From Amia ocellicauda (Eukaryota > Chordata > Actinopteri > Amiiformes > Amiidae): DNA of 64,000 nt. Both the position numbers and the translations under genes were made by a program. The notes beneath the pieces were generated by a model. It was not told where the DNA came from. It searched no databases and was given only the letters and a program-made list of their open reading frames with translations. Location: contig NC_089853.1 of the NCBI RefSeq assembly GCF_036373705.1, forward strand, positions 34,252,568-34,316,567. Direction: 5' to 3'. Shown here piece after piece: positions 32,687 through 45,100 of the stretch. Within the stretch, counting starts at the first letter, position 1. Each line of letters starts with the position of its first letter.

Positions 32687-33337
32687 ATGGACAGCGCTCT
32701 CTCCCAGTTCCTGCTCCAGGCCGACCAGCCGCTGTTCGACTGCGACGCTCTGCTGGAGCAAACCTGCACCCGGTCAGACTGCGGCTACTACAGCGCCAGT
32801 GGCAGCCTCTCCCCAGCTTCCTCCATTGACTCCTGCTGCTTCTCTCCCCCACCTCTTCAGTGTGGAGCCAGGCCAGACTGTGCGTTTCTCCTCAGCAGCC
32901 CAGCTGTCCCAGAACAGCGGCCCCTTGTCCCAGCACCGGAGAAGAAGAGAAAGTCCAGGTCAAAGTATCCTGGAATAAAACGTCAGAGCGCCAGCGATAG
33001 GGAGAAACTGAGAATGAGGGACCTAACCAAAGCCCTTCATCACCTGAGGACCTACCTGCCCCCTTCTGTGGCACCAGCAGGGCAGACCCTGACCAAGATA
33101 GATACCCTCCGACTCACCATGCGCTACATCTCCCACCTCTCCGCCCAGCTGGGGCTCAGCGAGGAGGTCCTGTCCCAGAGAAGCCAGAGTGATCCACCTC
33201 AGTCTCTCTGCCATCCACAGGAAAACATGCAGACGCACTTTCAAGAGACCAGCTTATTTCAGCCAGACCTGCTTAATACAAATGCGACATCTCAAGTGAT
33301 GTCTGGTCAGCTTTCAAACACAATGCAGTCAAATCAG
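32687..33337 (+). CDS. mesp: mesp copy 3 exon 1
   Basis: 217 codons ending SNQ before donor gtatgt. It contains the full bHLH. Confidence 0.9.
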
Positions 33338-33721
33338 GTATGTTAATTCAATATTTATATAAGTACTCTACAATCTCTTCTGTCACTCCCAATTAATTTT
33401 GCAGTAAACTTAAACTTAAAAGTATATCTATATATCAAATGAACAGTAAAATAAAGTATTTAAATTATCTTCTATATATATATAGTTAGGTTTTAGGTGT
33501 ATAGTGTATACAGTAAGAAACAGCAAATAAAGAAAGTTTAGGGAACAACCTTTGTTACATGCATAACCATATGTAAATCATAATTGTGAGACTTGCCATC
33601 CTCTAATGTTGCTTTGTGTCTTTCTTCACAGAGTTACAGTGAACACTACAGCCTCAGCGAGAGCCTGCCAGCAGATTATTGGTTACATCAGCAACAGGAC
33701 ATGCTTTCTGGACTGTGCTGA
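32687..33721 (+). CDS. mesp: Mesoderm posterior bHLH factor, mesp copy 3
   Basis: Exons 32687-33337 and 33632-33721, ~246 aa. The first 204 residues, including the bHLH, equal those of copy 2; only 3 nucleotide differences were found in the ~750-bp shared tract. Thereafter it reads MSGQLSNTMQSNQ and lacks the SPEQLGC block. Exon 2 encodes SYSEHYSLSESLPADYW then LHQQQDMLSGLC and stop. The shared SYSE/MYSE start and aromatic ADYW tie it to copy 1 exon 2. Role as for the other copies. AATAAA at 33911-33916. Confidence 0.92.
33632..33721 (+). CDS. mesp: mesp copy 3 exon 2
   Basis: 29 codons plus TGA after acceptor tttcttcacag. It is the longest second exon of the three copies. Confidence 0.85.
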   Translation, partial: SYSEHYSLSESLPADYWLHQQQDMLSGLC

Positions 33722-33910
33722 CTGCAAGAATAAAAAGACTTCATACTTCCATTGTGAAAGGAACAACTGAATTGTTTTTTTAAAAACATTCCCAATACAG
33801 ACTCTTTGAAGGGCAAGGATATTTTTTAATTGAATTTATTGAGTATTTATTGCTTCATTTTTGTATTTGTAATTAAAAGGTATTTATTTTTTTACTGATG
33901 TTTCTTCAGA

Positions 33911-33916
33911 AATAAA
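33911..33916 (+). terminator. Poly(A) signal AATAAA, mesp copy 3
   Basis: First canonical signal, ~190 bp after the stop codon. Confidence 0.65.
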
Positions 33917-33919
33917 ATA

Positions 33920-36900
33920 TTGAAAAATAATATATGTTGTGTACTGATTTACCTTTTATACATATAAAACATCTGGGGAAAAAGCATACAGGTTTAAATA
34001 TTTTGAATAAACCAAAAAGTGTAAGTAAATTCATGAGAAGATTAAAAAGAAAGGAAAATTCTCCCTCTCTTTCTTTTTTTATTGGAAATAGGTGTGTTTT
34101 AAAATTACACTTCAAGCTATACATTTCCATTGCAGGAATTGCTGTGAATTGCATTAAGTGTTACAATACTGTCCCCCACTATCTTTTTACTGTTGTAGAA
34201 AGTAATCCTCAATTCCATATACATTTAAAATAAGTACCAATTTTGTGTCTAATTTATTTTATTTATATCAGGATCAAAAGTCTTCAGATGTGGCTTAATT
34301 TCAGTTAAATATGTTTACTCTTACTGGTCTGTCAAAATAACAGATCTAGACAATGGGTTCTCATGTTTAAACGAAATAAATAATACAACTGTTGTACATT
34401 AATTCCAAGTTACATACATTTACATTGCCAGCCTATGTATTTGCTCTCGGATAGCCCTGGAAAAATAGCAAAATAGAATTAATTTGGGACAAAGCCAAGC
34501 TGTATTTAGCTGTTCTTAAATCAGTGCATGAGTTCTTCTTTCAAAATGAGAAACAGATGTTCTTTAATAAACAGCCCCACCAGCTTCTAAATTAGTTTAA
34601 CTCAATTATAATTTCTGAGCAATTGTTTTCCCAAGAAAATAACAAGTGTGTCCAATCCATTACTCTTTTTCTATATCTGTGCTCCAGGCCATATGCAGGT
34701 TCAGAAAATACAAAAATACAGTTCAATACAGTTTTAGGTTTAGTAGGTAATAATAAAATAAATATGATTGTTTGCCAAACACAATAGATAAGACTTTATC
34801 TCTAACTCATCCTTATAATCTCTTTAATGTCCACAAATCCCTGGGCCAACAATCACCACAATCAGTAAAGGGAGCTTTCCTTATTTACTAAGAGCAAACT
34901 TAATCACACATAAAAAAAAAAAAAAAAGATTTAATCATTATTACAGGGATGTGTAAATTGGAACCACCATATACCATCCAAAGGTTTCTTGAAATGACCC
35001 CCCGGGTATGTGGGTAGGACCTAAAACTAATTGACACTTAAAGCCCTTTTATTTCAGACTTCAGTAAACAAATGAAGCCTATTAGCTCAGCAAGAGCACT
35101 CCTTAGATATTCATTCACCCCAGACAGCACTAACTCTACACAAATTAGCACTGCTGCTGGTAAACAGGCCAAACGATTGACAGCTAAGACATAATCCTCT
35201 AGATGGCATGCCACATATATATGAACTATTCAAACACACTCACACAGAAACAGAAATGCACCTATTCAACACAATGCACAATAAAATTGTTTGTTGTCTA
35301 CACTGTGATGTTGTGATTTTTGACAGTTATATTTTTAACAAAAAAGGTTAGGGATATCAACCTTAAACAAGTTCATGGACCAAATGAGACTCACACTGAA
35401 TTCACACACACATATGTATGCAAGTGTGGTACATTACTATTATATATATATTAACATTTATAACTGAATACATGCACAGCAGTTTCTGAAAGCTGCTCTT
35501 GATGAGAGTATAACCTGATCATTGTACTGGATTGTAGAGTTCATGTGGTACAGTATGTATTGTACTAAAGTAATTTAAATCAGTTTGCATTCTGTTACAG
35601 CCAGTCCGTGCAGTACAATTTGGAGGTCACGGCATTACAACATGGTATGACAGCATATTGTAATATTACACTTAGAACAATCCTTCGAGATACACCATAT
35701 TTTATACACCTCTATTACACTTAAGGTAACAAAATGAAAGACTTTTCAGTTAATACTTTATTTTATTTTTACAGTTGCAACATCATATTCAGTGAATATT
35801 TATTCAATTAATATAGATATAAAGTACTCTAAAATAAACAGAAACTTAAAACATTCAATTGAGATCAAGGATTCATTTTCAAGGCTCTTTAATGTGAATT
35901 CATGCAGAAACCAGTGAACATGCTCTCACAAGGGCAAAACTCAGAGTGGACTGGCTGGGCAAGCATCAGGCTTCCTACTCAAAGAGAGACAGAACATCTG
36001 GTGATGCTTCAGAAATGTCTTGATTGCTCTGAGATACATTCAAACTATCTAAATTGCTCTGAGTTATACATTTCTCACAAGATAATAAGAAAATTACATT
36101 TTAATTTTGAATTCATTAAAAATGTATACCATTTAAATTCTTAGTCATGTCCTTTGTATTTAGGTCCTGCATTTGTGGCTCCTTGCTGCCCTAAATTCTT
36201 CACTGTTGCTATGTTGGGCAATAATATTATTCATACATTTTAGAAGTCAAAATGTTATATTAAAATGTATTTAATTAACTTAACTCCTTGCATTAATTGT
36301 TAAAATGCATTTATGCACTTTAATTGAAACTAAAGGTTGTCCCAGTAAGTATAAGTATAAGTATACAGTAAGTATAATTTAAAAGGCTTTAGTAAAATAA
36401 TATCTTGTGTTAACGTGAAAATCACCTAGCTCGAATTCACTTATCTACAGGAATTACTGTGTAGTTGTAGATATGTGCATGACTTGCCAGAGTGGATCCC
36501 TGAAAATTAGTGCACATGGCAGTGAAACCTTTGGGATGAGAAACTGGATGTCTGGCCTTAAAGCCCTCACCCAGGATGTCTGCCATGAGACAGGTGTGTC
36601 CCCAAGACTGCCCACTATACAAAGGAAACTCTGTGAGAAAGGGGTTTATGGCAAGGTTGTGATGGTAGAGAGGTGGCTACAGTGGCCCTAAGACCATTGA
36701 AAGTAGGGGCTGTATTGTGTAGTGTGTTGAGTCCATATACAAATTGTTTCTCTCTGATGGGAAAGGCTGGGTTCAGGGGCAGCATAGAAAACTCTTCAAT
36801 CCACAGTCCAATGCCCTGCTTGCTCGGTGTGGAGGGGACTATGTGAAGGTTTGAGCGTGTTGCCTTTGTGATATCATTTTGGCACATAACCTCTGTGGAC

Positions 36901-36948
36901 TATCAAGATAACACATAATTGCTGGAAGTGAGAATAACATTAACAATT

Positions 36949-37004
<56 letters not shown>

Positions 37005-37355
37005 ACTGATTATACTATGGGAAGGACTGAAACAGCAAATTAACAATATGCCGACTTATCTTGCTAGAAAACAGTTTATAAATCTATTAAATACATTCTG
37101 AACATATTCAGTAAAGAGAGAGGGCCAGAGAAAAAGCACACATAATGAGTATGTATATCAATAAACAGTCACTCCTAGACTCCTAGTCAAAACACCAGTG
37201 TACCAACAGTATTAACACCAATGCACCAAATACCCTGTTGAGCTTGGCTGGAATGTGTGAGAGAGTAGCATAATGAGCCTAGAGCAGGGGATCTACCCCA
37301 GAGGTGACAGTAACCCTGCTGTCTCCATAACACCCGCTCTCAGACACGGGGGCCC
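33920..37355. other. Intergenic DNA, no gene seen
   Basis: AT-rich. Open frames at 33934-34233 and 36473-36691 have no recognisable domain. An (ATT)n tract lies at ~36949-36998. Confidence 0.45.
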
Positions 37356-37370
37356 AAAGAAGAGATAGTG

Positions 37371-37580
37371 AAATATCACACTTTCTGGCATGGGAACTCA
37401 GGTACTCTGAAAGGTCAGCTCTTACAGCTGTGCTGTCCTGTCCAGTTCCTCTCCCTCAGACTTTGATGTCTGACTGTGGCCCAGGAGAGTGTTTCTTTCA
37501 CACTCCAGTTACCCATATAAATGTTTAACCTTTTTTTTTAATGAAAACTCAGGATTTGTTTGCATCTCTTAACACAACTT
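37371..37580 (+). promoter_or_regulatory. Orphan mesp-type promoter / relic of a fourth mesp gene
   Basis: AAATATCACACT and CATGGGAACTCAG (TGGGAA 37391-37396), then ACTTTGATG (37460-37468). AGTGT (37488-37492) and ACACT (37500-37504) form an inverted pair starting 28 bp after the TCF-like site, the same distance as in copies 1-3. TATA-like CATATAAATG (37514-37523) follows ~28 bp later, and a 5'-UTR-like TTAACACAACTT near 37569. No bHLH coding sequence follows in any frame. Either a lost mesp copy or a promoter reused as an enhancer. Confidence 0.55.
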
Positions 37581-38900
37581 TACCTCTAGTAGCTCAGAAT
37601 TATATTTTATATTTATTGAGGGAGATTGGCAAATACCTATTGGTGAAAAAAGAGATTACAACCATAGCAATTAAATCATAAACCACTGTGCTCTAAAAGC
37701 AGATATTGTTTTATTTATATAATGCTTTAATGTTTAACTAACATGAGTTGGCACCATAAACTAAGATCAGTCAAATCAGATAGCATTGCTTTATCAAATT
37801 TAATACACTTCTCATAAAGATCTCAAGTTCATATTACATTTTATGATGTTCACAGAAGCCTGCAGATAGTATTATCTACAGAAAATTGCACATCAATGTA
37901 TTTATGTGAAACAGAAATGCTTTGTTCAAGTATTTTCAAGAATTTATGAGACATATAAACATTAAAAGGTCCTTTACTTCAAAACATACCCAGCCGTACA
38001 ACAAACAACACTCGCCTGAAACAACAAACGTTTTTAATCTGATTAAGCTTCAAACCTGGACCTGCGTTAATCTTCTTTACAGAATTGCTCTTTCAAAACT
38101 ACCCATAGGTCATGTTCAGTGTGATAAGCAAATTCTCAAATATACTGCTGAAATGGGAAGCATTTTTTGTGTGGACTGTCTGTCAGTGAGTCTGAATATA
38201 TAACATACCGTTTACTTATTTAAATTTTTCTCGAACACTGTCATAGATAAGTGTAGCTTGTAGGAATTCTACAACATTGAAGGATCTTGCTTTATTTTAT
38301 TTTTAAAAACAAGCATAGTTGCACAGTAGTTGCAATATATTTATGTTAACTTCACTTGGGGCAAATAACATTTTGTTATTTTCTGTGCATTTGTAATATA
38401 TATATATATGTATATATAACAAACAGTACCTTATTCCTTATATTTTAGAATAATCTCTAGCTATAAAAAATTATAAAGAATGATATTTGTTCTCATATTT
38501 ACAATTATTAACATTGTATACAAGAAAGTTCAGTTTCAGAACAAGGATGTTGATTAAAAATAAAATAAATCTACTGCTATAGAAATGTAAATGAAAAACA
38601 ATTAAATTGTTATGGGGAGTCAGCAATTTCATTCTGAGACAATTAAAACACGTAATGATCTTTCTTAAGACTACAACAAAAGAGACATTTAAACCTTAGG
38701 ATGAAAATAGGGGTCTTGGTGGTGGGTTGTGGTTCTTGGTATGTTATGGCTTTCTGGCTGTAGTGACAACTGTCTAACGTATCCCAGTGTCCAGATCACA
38801 GTATTAAAAGGGTTTTCTTCAAGTACAGTCAGTAAGAGCACTAGATGAAGCCACTTTTACCCCTCAACATGCTTGAAATTACTGAAAAAGCACTAAAAAG
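37581..38900. other. AT-rich intergenic DNA and probable ANPEP 3' UTR
   Basis: The tail-to-tail space between the mesp cluster and ANPEP. Minus-strand AATAAA candidates lie at 38291-38301 (TTTATTTTATT on the + strand). No mesp exon is seen after the orphan promoter; the open frame at 37922-38203 is not mesp-like. Confidence 0.4.
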
Positions 38901-38954
38901 ATGTAAAACGCTCAGACTTGCAGATCTTTTATTTACTGAAATCATCTTGTAGGT

Positions 38955-39113
38955 TTAAATGTTTTGAGAAAACGTTTTGAACCAATGCAGTACAGGTGCC
39001 TCGTTTTCCTTTATCCAATTGATGTTGGCTTTTGTCCTCTCCAAAGCCTGCTCCAGAGCGCGTGTGCCTGAGCCAAAGCCCACGTTTTCATTGTCTTTCT
39101 TGAACTGCTCCAG
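38955..39113 (-). CDS. anpep: ANPEP last exon
   Basis: Encodes [40 protein letters not shown] and [12 protein letters not shown], then TAA at 38957-38955. Lies 3.3 kb from the preceding exon, across the intron that carries the DIRS-like element. Confidence 0.94.
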   Translation of the reverse strand: MEQFKKDNENVGFGSGTRALEQALERTKANINWIKENEAPVLHWFKTFSQNI

Positions 39114-42100
39114 CTGTTGAACAACAAGGGGAGGCCATTGAATTCAAGTCATGTGTAACCATCTCAGCCCACCACACAGTTTTCACTTTGCTTATGTTTT
39201 ACGTTTTCCACATTGCACTTCCTAATCTGTGCCCTTCCAATCCGATCCCCGTGCAAAGCAGTTTAATTGAATAATTTAGACTTTTTAATGCCCCAGTGTG
39301 GCCAGTAACGGAGTGGACACTCCCAGAACAGTGCAGGTCAGAGGATGTGTAGAGCCGAGGCTGAGTGGGGTAAATGGGAATTTGTTATAAATCCTCACTG
39401 CCTCCTCTTGCCTGCACTGCTCACTGCTTGTTTATTTGTGTCTGTGTCTCTGTGATTTTATTTATTTCAAACTATTGGCCTTCTTTATGTTGTAATTGAT
39501 TTTAATAACAATAATAAACCAATGTTAAATGTTATCCATGTGGCTGCTCTCTCCCACAAGGCCGCTCCCCTCACTCTCCCCGTAGCCCTCACACCACGAT
39601 TCTGGGTGCTGCTCATGTAATACATTTCAAGATATATTAGGAGCCAATGACCCATTTTCCATGAATGACCTTGAGCACAGGTGAGTCAAGGCAACTGTCA
39701 CTCTTCCTTTTGAATCTAGTGTAGCTGCTTTCAGGACAGTACACACAGCCTTTCCGTCAGTGCAGACTGATCACACAGCCAGCCTCTGATCATAGGCATA
39801 ACCAGGCAGTTGTTAGAGATCACCACACAGGCAATCTTTCAGCAGTGGGAAAATACATTATCGAAAATCAGGGTTATGTGGCTTTGTTTTTGTGGCTGAT
39901 TGGTGGTTTTGTGGCTTTTTAATGATCTATATCGATAAATAAAGTTATACATAAAGTCGGAAGCACTGCCCAATAGGGAGGGGTTTCTGCGCACTTCCGT
40001 AGGAACCCGATCGAAACGTCACTCTATCAAAGCTGCCATTGGCCCCTGAGCACATCACTCAGAACAGGTCCCTTCCCACTTCCTGTTCTATAAAACGTGA
40101 CGTCAGCGCAGGTTTGTCCTCTTTTGCCATTTCACTGGACTCGAGAACATAAGCTCTCTGTGTCTGTGTGTATAAACATTCAAACTGCGTATTTCGGCTG
40201 GCTGGCTCACGTCATAGTGTTGTTCACACATCGTCTTTGTTTAGTGTGTGTTTAGTTATTATTGATAGCTAATCCCGATTCTGTGCCGTCCGCGCACCGG
40301 AGGTGCGGCTACTCTTTCGGTTTCAGTTGCGTTCACAAGAAGAGCCTTTAAAAAATTATAGTTGTGTTTATATAGTGCTCTACATATTCCGACTGCTTGC
40401 TGTGTTGGTTTTTTGTCCACAGGACCTTTTCTTCCACAGCAGGAACGCTAGCAGCGGCAGTAAAATCCGAGGCCCGGCTGCCAGGACGGAGCATCGGTGT
40501 GTCGTAAGAGATCTCGCCCGCGTGAGGTGCTCCTCTGCTGGCTTGCACCCACACATGTGGCCGCGCTGTCTCCTTTAGGCGTTCCCACCGTTTCCCCTTC
40601 TCCCGGTGGTCCTGGAGAAGGTCAGGAGATAACGAGCAACAGTTCTGCCGATAGCCCCTCGGTGGCCTCGCAGATTCTGGTTCCCAGACCTGATTGCCCT
40701 CCTCCACGGAGAGCCTTGGCAGCTCCCAGTGAGAGTGGACTTGTTGTCCCAGGTGCAGGGCACGCTTTGGCACCCCAATCCGGGTCTCCTCCAGCTCTGG
40801 GCCTGGCCCCTGAGCCGGAGCGACTGATTGCCTGGGGTCTAGCCAGCTGTGTGTTATTCAGTGGGTCTGTGGCCCCGCTCCTGCAGGATCAGGGGTTCAT
40901 TGCCACGTTAATGCACGGAAGGCGCACAAGTTGCTTGATTGCCCGCGCCATATTTTGTGCAAGTAGATATACGGCCTCGTTCCTAGATGCACTAGTAGAG
41001 CAGCCGGCCTTGCTATTGTAAGTGGAGGGCGTAAGAGTTGACCTCTATAGCCCCGCTTTGTATATGCTGATTGCAGACAGTCCCCGGTAGAGCGTGACTA
41101 TGGTACTCGCTCCTGGACAGCCCAGCCTGGCCCCAAGGGGCCTCTGTGGCTCCTGTCTGGAGTTGTGTTGCCGAGGCCCCTAGTGGTACACCTCGGGGCA
41201 GGCTCCCTTATCAGCTCGCTGTCTCCTCCCTTGCAATTGCTTGGTTATACAGTAACCGCTCCCCCTTGGGCAGTGCTTCCGATGATAGGTTGCATATGCA
41301 ACCCTAGTTATCTGAAAAAGGAAGCACTGCCCAAGGGTTGCAAGGTCGCACGGGAGTCCTAGCTCCCAGCAAAAGAGGACGAACCTGCACTGACATCACG
41401 TTTTATAGAACAGGAAGTGGGAAGGGACCTGTTCTGAGTGACGAGCGCAGGGGCCAATGGCAGCTTTGATAGAGTGACGTTTCGATCGGGTTCCTATGGA
41501 AGTGCGCAGAAACCCCTCCCCCTTGGGCAGTGCTTCCTTTTTCAGATAACTGGGGTTGCATACGCAACCTATCGATATAGATATATTTCATTTGTGTACT
41601 GTGCTTTAGGTTTTGGAATGAAATGTCTTTTATAAGTACAAATTATAGTAGTAGTGGTGGTAGTTGAGCAAGTATGGCTGTAACTAATGTAGAAACCAGA
41701 GTATATTTCAAAAGAGGCTGTTGGGTGTATATTACAATGATACGTATTACCAAGGCCCTAAGATAGCATAATATGTGTATTAGAATGGTATACCATTGTA
41801 CAATAGGCATCTGTGGTATTGCACTGTACACATAATATTACACCACTGTATCATTATATGGTTCATCAGACATATTTGGTGAGAAAAAATAAATTGCAAC
41901 CTAGACTTCAATATTTTGCAAGTGCTAAACTAAAACCTGAATAAAATAAGGAAATGAGGTGTATGTAACAATGTTAGTTATATATATCTCAGTTACTCTT
42001 TGAAACATACCTGTTTATCCGAATGAGGAAATAAAAGCTAATTTAAGTTGCCAAAAGTATTTTTTAATTTGTTTATTGTACCATTGGGTGTTCTATTCAC

Positions 42101-45100
42101 CTTTTATAAAATAGAGGGAGGAGACTAAATTAACTAAACTTAAATGTTGAAGCAACCATTTCTAATGTAAAACCAAACTAGAACAAATACTAATACTAAA
42201 TACTAATACTTTGATATATTACAAAATATTACAAATTAAATACTGAATACAAAATGAGTTCTGAATGTAGGTGATGTGTACTAAACAAATAAATGGTCTT
42301 TAAAAGGGTTGTCAGAGAGTGAATGCTTTAAGTGAAACTTCCCAAAGCAGAAAATAAACAAGCTTACAGGTTGGGGGATATGGGGAAAGCTTCTGAACGG
42401 CTTACCTGTTGGAGCTCAAACTCAGTTGAAAACCTCCTAGTCACTCCATTTATAAGGTTTGAGAATGAGAAAGAGCCACCTCCATACCTAAAGGTAAGGG
42501 ACAGTGCACATATCACTTTAAAGGTCATTAACTTGTGCTGTTTAAGCACACGGCCACACTATGAAAAGTGTACACATCATCACTTTTGCAAGATTTAAAA
42601 AGGCACTGCAACAGGCCCTGCAGAAACCCACTGAATGTCAACTCTCTTTCCCTCCTTAACTTTTTTTAACTAATTTGTTCAACTTAATTTACAAATGCTT
42701 TACATTTCTGCAAGCAAACAAACCTGGTAAACGTATTCAGCAGTACTGCTTTTGTATATTATGGTTATAATTCACTTAAAAGTGATGCTTCAATTGTTTA
42801 TTTAATGAAAAAGTTGAAGGTTGAAACAGCTGATCAGCACTACTGATTTGATTGGGAGAGATATGGAACTTTATTAATTGACAGGAGATCAACTGTAACT
42901 GCAAACATAATATAAGACAGGTGTAGACAAAAAAGTTACAGCTTGTATTTGTCATTATTATCACCATGAAACGAACCCAATTTAGCAGTGATGTAAATGT
43001 TGAAATGTTTACGTCTTTCTCTTTAAAGGTATGAAACCTATAGTCAAGAGAGGCATAAAGACATGTGTAGAGCAGTGTTCTCTAAAACCTCACAGACCAC
43101 ACTCCATCAGGTTTTATAAGTCTCTTAAAAATCTTCACCTGGAAAAGGTTTAAATTGCTTCATTTTAGTGAAGGAGTAGTTACATTAATTTACTAACTCA
43201 GGTGGAAAACCAGAAGCACTCTGGCCCTAGAGGACAGGATTTTAAATACATTGATCATAAACAGTCTACTCACTGGCCAAAGATCACCTTCCAGTTCGCT
43301 CGTATAAAGTCCCAGGCCAAAGACTGACCCACCACATTGTTGGCAATGCTGATGATAGTTGAAGTGGCATCCTGCTTCCGGATTAAGTTTGGTTTCAGGG
43401 TGTATTGCAGATATCTATATTAACCAAAAGGATATAAATAATCTTAGATCCATCTTTCAGGCATGTACACATCCTATACCTATACTGGTTCATACGTAAG
43501 AGATAGTTTTTTACTGTATTCACTAGTGTATTGTTTCGTTTTGCAATGTAGCTACAGTGAGGGAAAAAAGTATTTGATCCCCTGCTGATTTTGTATGTTT
43601 GCCCACTGACAAAGAAATGATCAGTCTATAATTTTAATGGTAGGTGTATTTTAACAGTGAGAGACAGAATAACAACAAAAAAATCAAGAAAAACGCATTT
43701 CAAAAAAGTTATAAATTGATTTGCATGTTAATGAGGGAAATAAGTATTTGACCCCTTCGACTTAGTACTTGGTGGCAAAACCCTTGTTGGCAATCACAGA
43801 GGTCAGACGTTTCTTGTAGTTGGCCACCAGGTTTGCACACATCTCAGGAGGGATTTTGTCCCACTCCTCTTTGCAGATCCTCTCCAAGTCAATAAGGTTT
43901 CGAGGCTGACATTTGGCAACTCGAACCTTCAGCTCCCTCCACAGATTTTCTGTGGGATTAAGGTCTGGAGACTGGCTAGGCCACTCCAGGACCTTAATGT
44001 GCTTCTTCTTGAGCCACTCCTTTGTTGCCTTGGCTGTGTGTTTTGGGTCATTGTCATGCTGGAATACCCATCCACGACCCATTTTCAATGCCCTGGCTGA
44101 GGGAAGGAGGTTCTCACCCAAGATTTGACGGTACATGGCCCCGTCCATCGTCCCTTTGATGCGGTGCAGTTGTCCTGTCCCCTTAGCAGAAAAACACCCC
44201 CAAAGCATAATGTTTCCACCTCCATGTTTGATGGTGGGGATGGTGTTCTTGGGGTCATTCCTCCTCCTCCAAACACGACGAGTTGAGTTGATGCCAAAGA
44301 GCTTGATTTTAGTCTCATCTGACCATAACACTTTCATCCAGTTCTCCTCTGAATCATTCAGATGTTCATTGGCAAACTTCAGACGGGCCTGTACATGTGC
44401 TTTCTTGAGCAGGGGGACCTTGCGGGAGCTGCAGGATTTCAGTCCTTCACGGTGTACTGTTTTACCAATTGTTTTCTTGGTGACTATGGTCCCAGCTGCC
44501 TTGAGATCATTAACAAGATCCTCCTGTGTAGTTCTGAGCTGATTCCCCACCGTTCTCATGATCATTGAAACTCCACGAGGTGAGATCTTGCATGGAGCCC
44601 CAGACCGAGGGAGACTGACAGTTATTTTGTGTTTCTTCCATTTGCGAATAATCGCACCAACTGTTGTCACCTTCTCACCAAGCTGCTTGGCGATGGTCTT
44701 GTAGCCCATTCCAGCCTTGTGTAGGTCTACAATCTTGTCTCTGACATCCTTGGACAGCTCTTTGGTCTTGGCCATGGTGGAGCGTTTGGAATCTGATTGA
44801 TTGATTGCTTCTGTGGACAGGTGTCTTTTATACAGGTAACGAGCTGAGATTAGGAGCTCTCCCTTTAAGAGAGTGCTCCTAATCTCAGCTCATTACCTGT
44901 ATAAAAGACACCTGGGAGCCAGAAATCTTGTTGATTGATAGGGGATCAAATACTTATTTCCCTCATTAACATGCAAATCAATTTATAATTTTTTTGAAAT
45001 GCGTTTTTCTGGATTTTTTTGTTGTTATTCTGTCTCTCACTGTTAAAATACACCATTAAAATACCATTAAAATTATAGACTGATCATTTATTTTTCAGTG

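Noticed and set aside
32687-33337. mesp copy 3 as an assembly duplicate of copy 2
   Set aside because: The two copies have different upstream DNA, C-terminal coding sequence, introns, second exons and 3' UTRs, so they are distinct loci, though only long reads can prove it.
37922-38203. 93-codon frame after the orphan mesp promoter
   Set aside because: Considered as a gene driven by the orphan promoter, but it has no bHLH, no Mesp motif and AT-driven composition.
38928-38933. ANPEP poly(A) signal (AATAAA on the minus strand)
   Set aside because: Only ~22 bp after the stop codon, which is too close; the candidate at 38291-38301 is more plausible.
40303-41021. Host gene or CpG-island promoter at 40-41 kb
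   Set aside because: The GC-rich block is enclosed by 169-bp inverted arms and lies inside an ANPEP intron, so a mobile element explains it better.
44818-44914. MicroRNA precursor
   Set aside because: The long near-perfect hairpin lies within a Tc1 element leader; no sign of an independent conserved microRNA.
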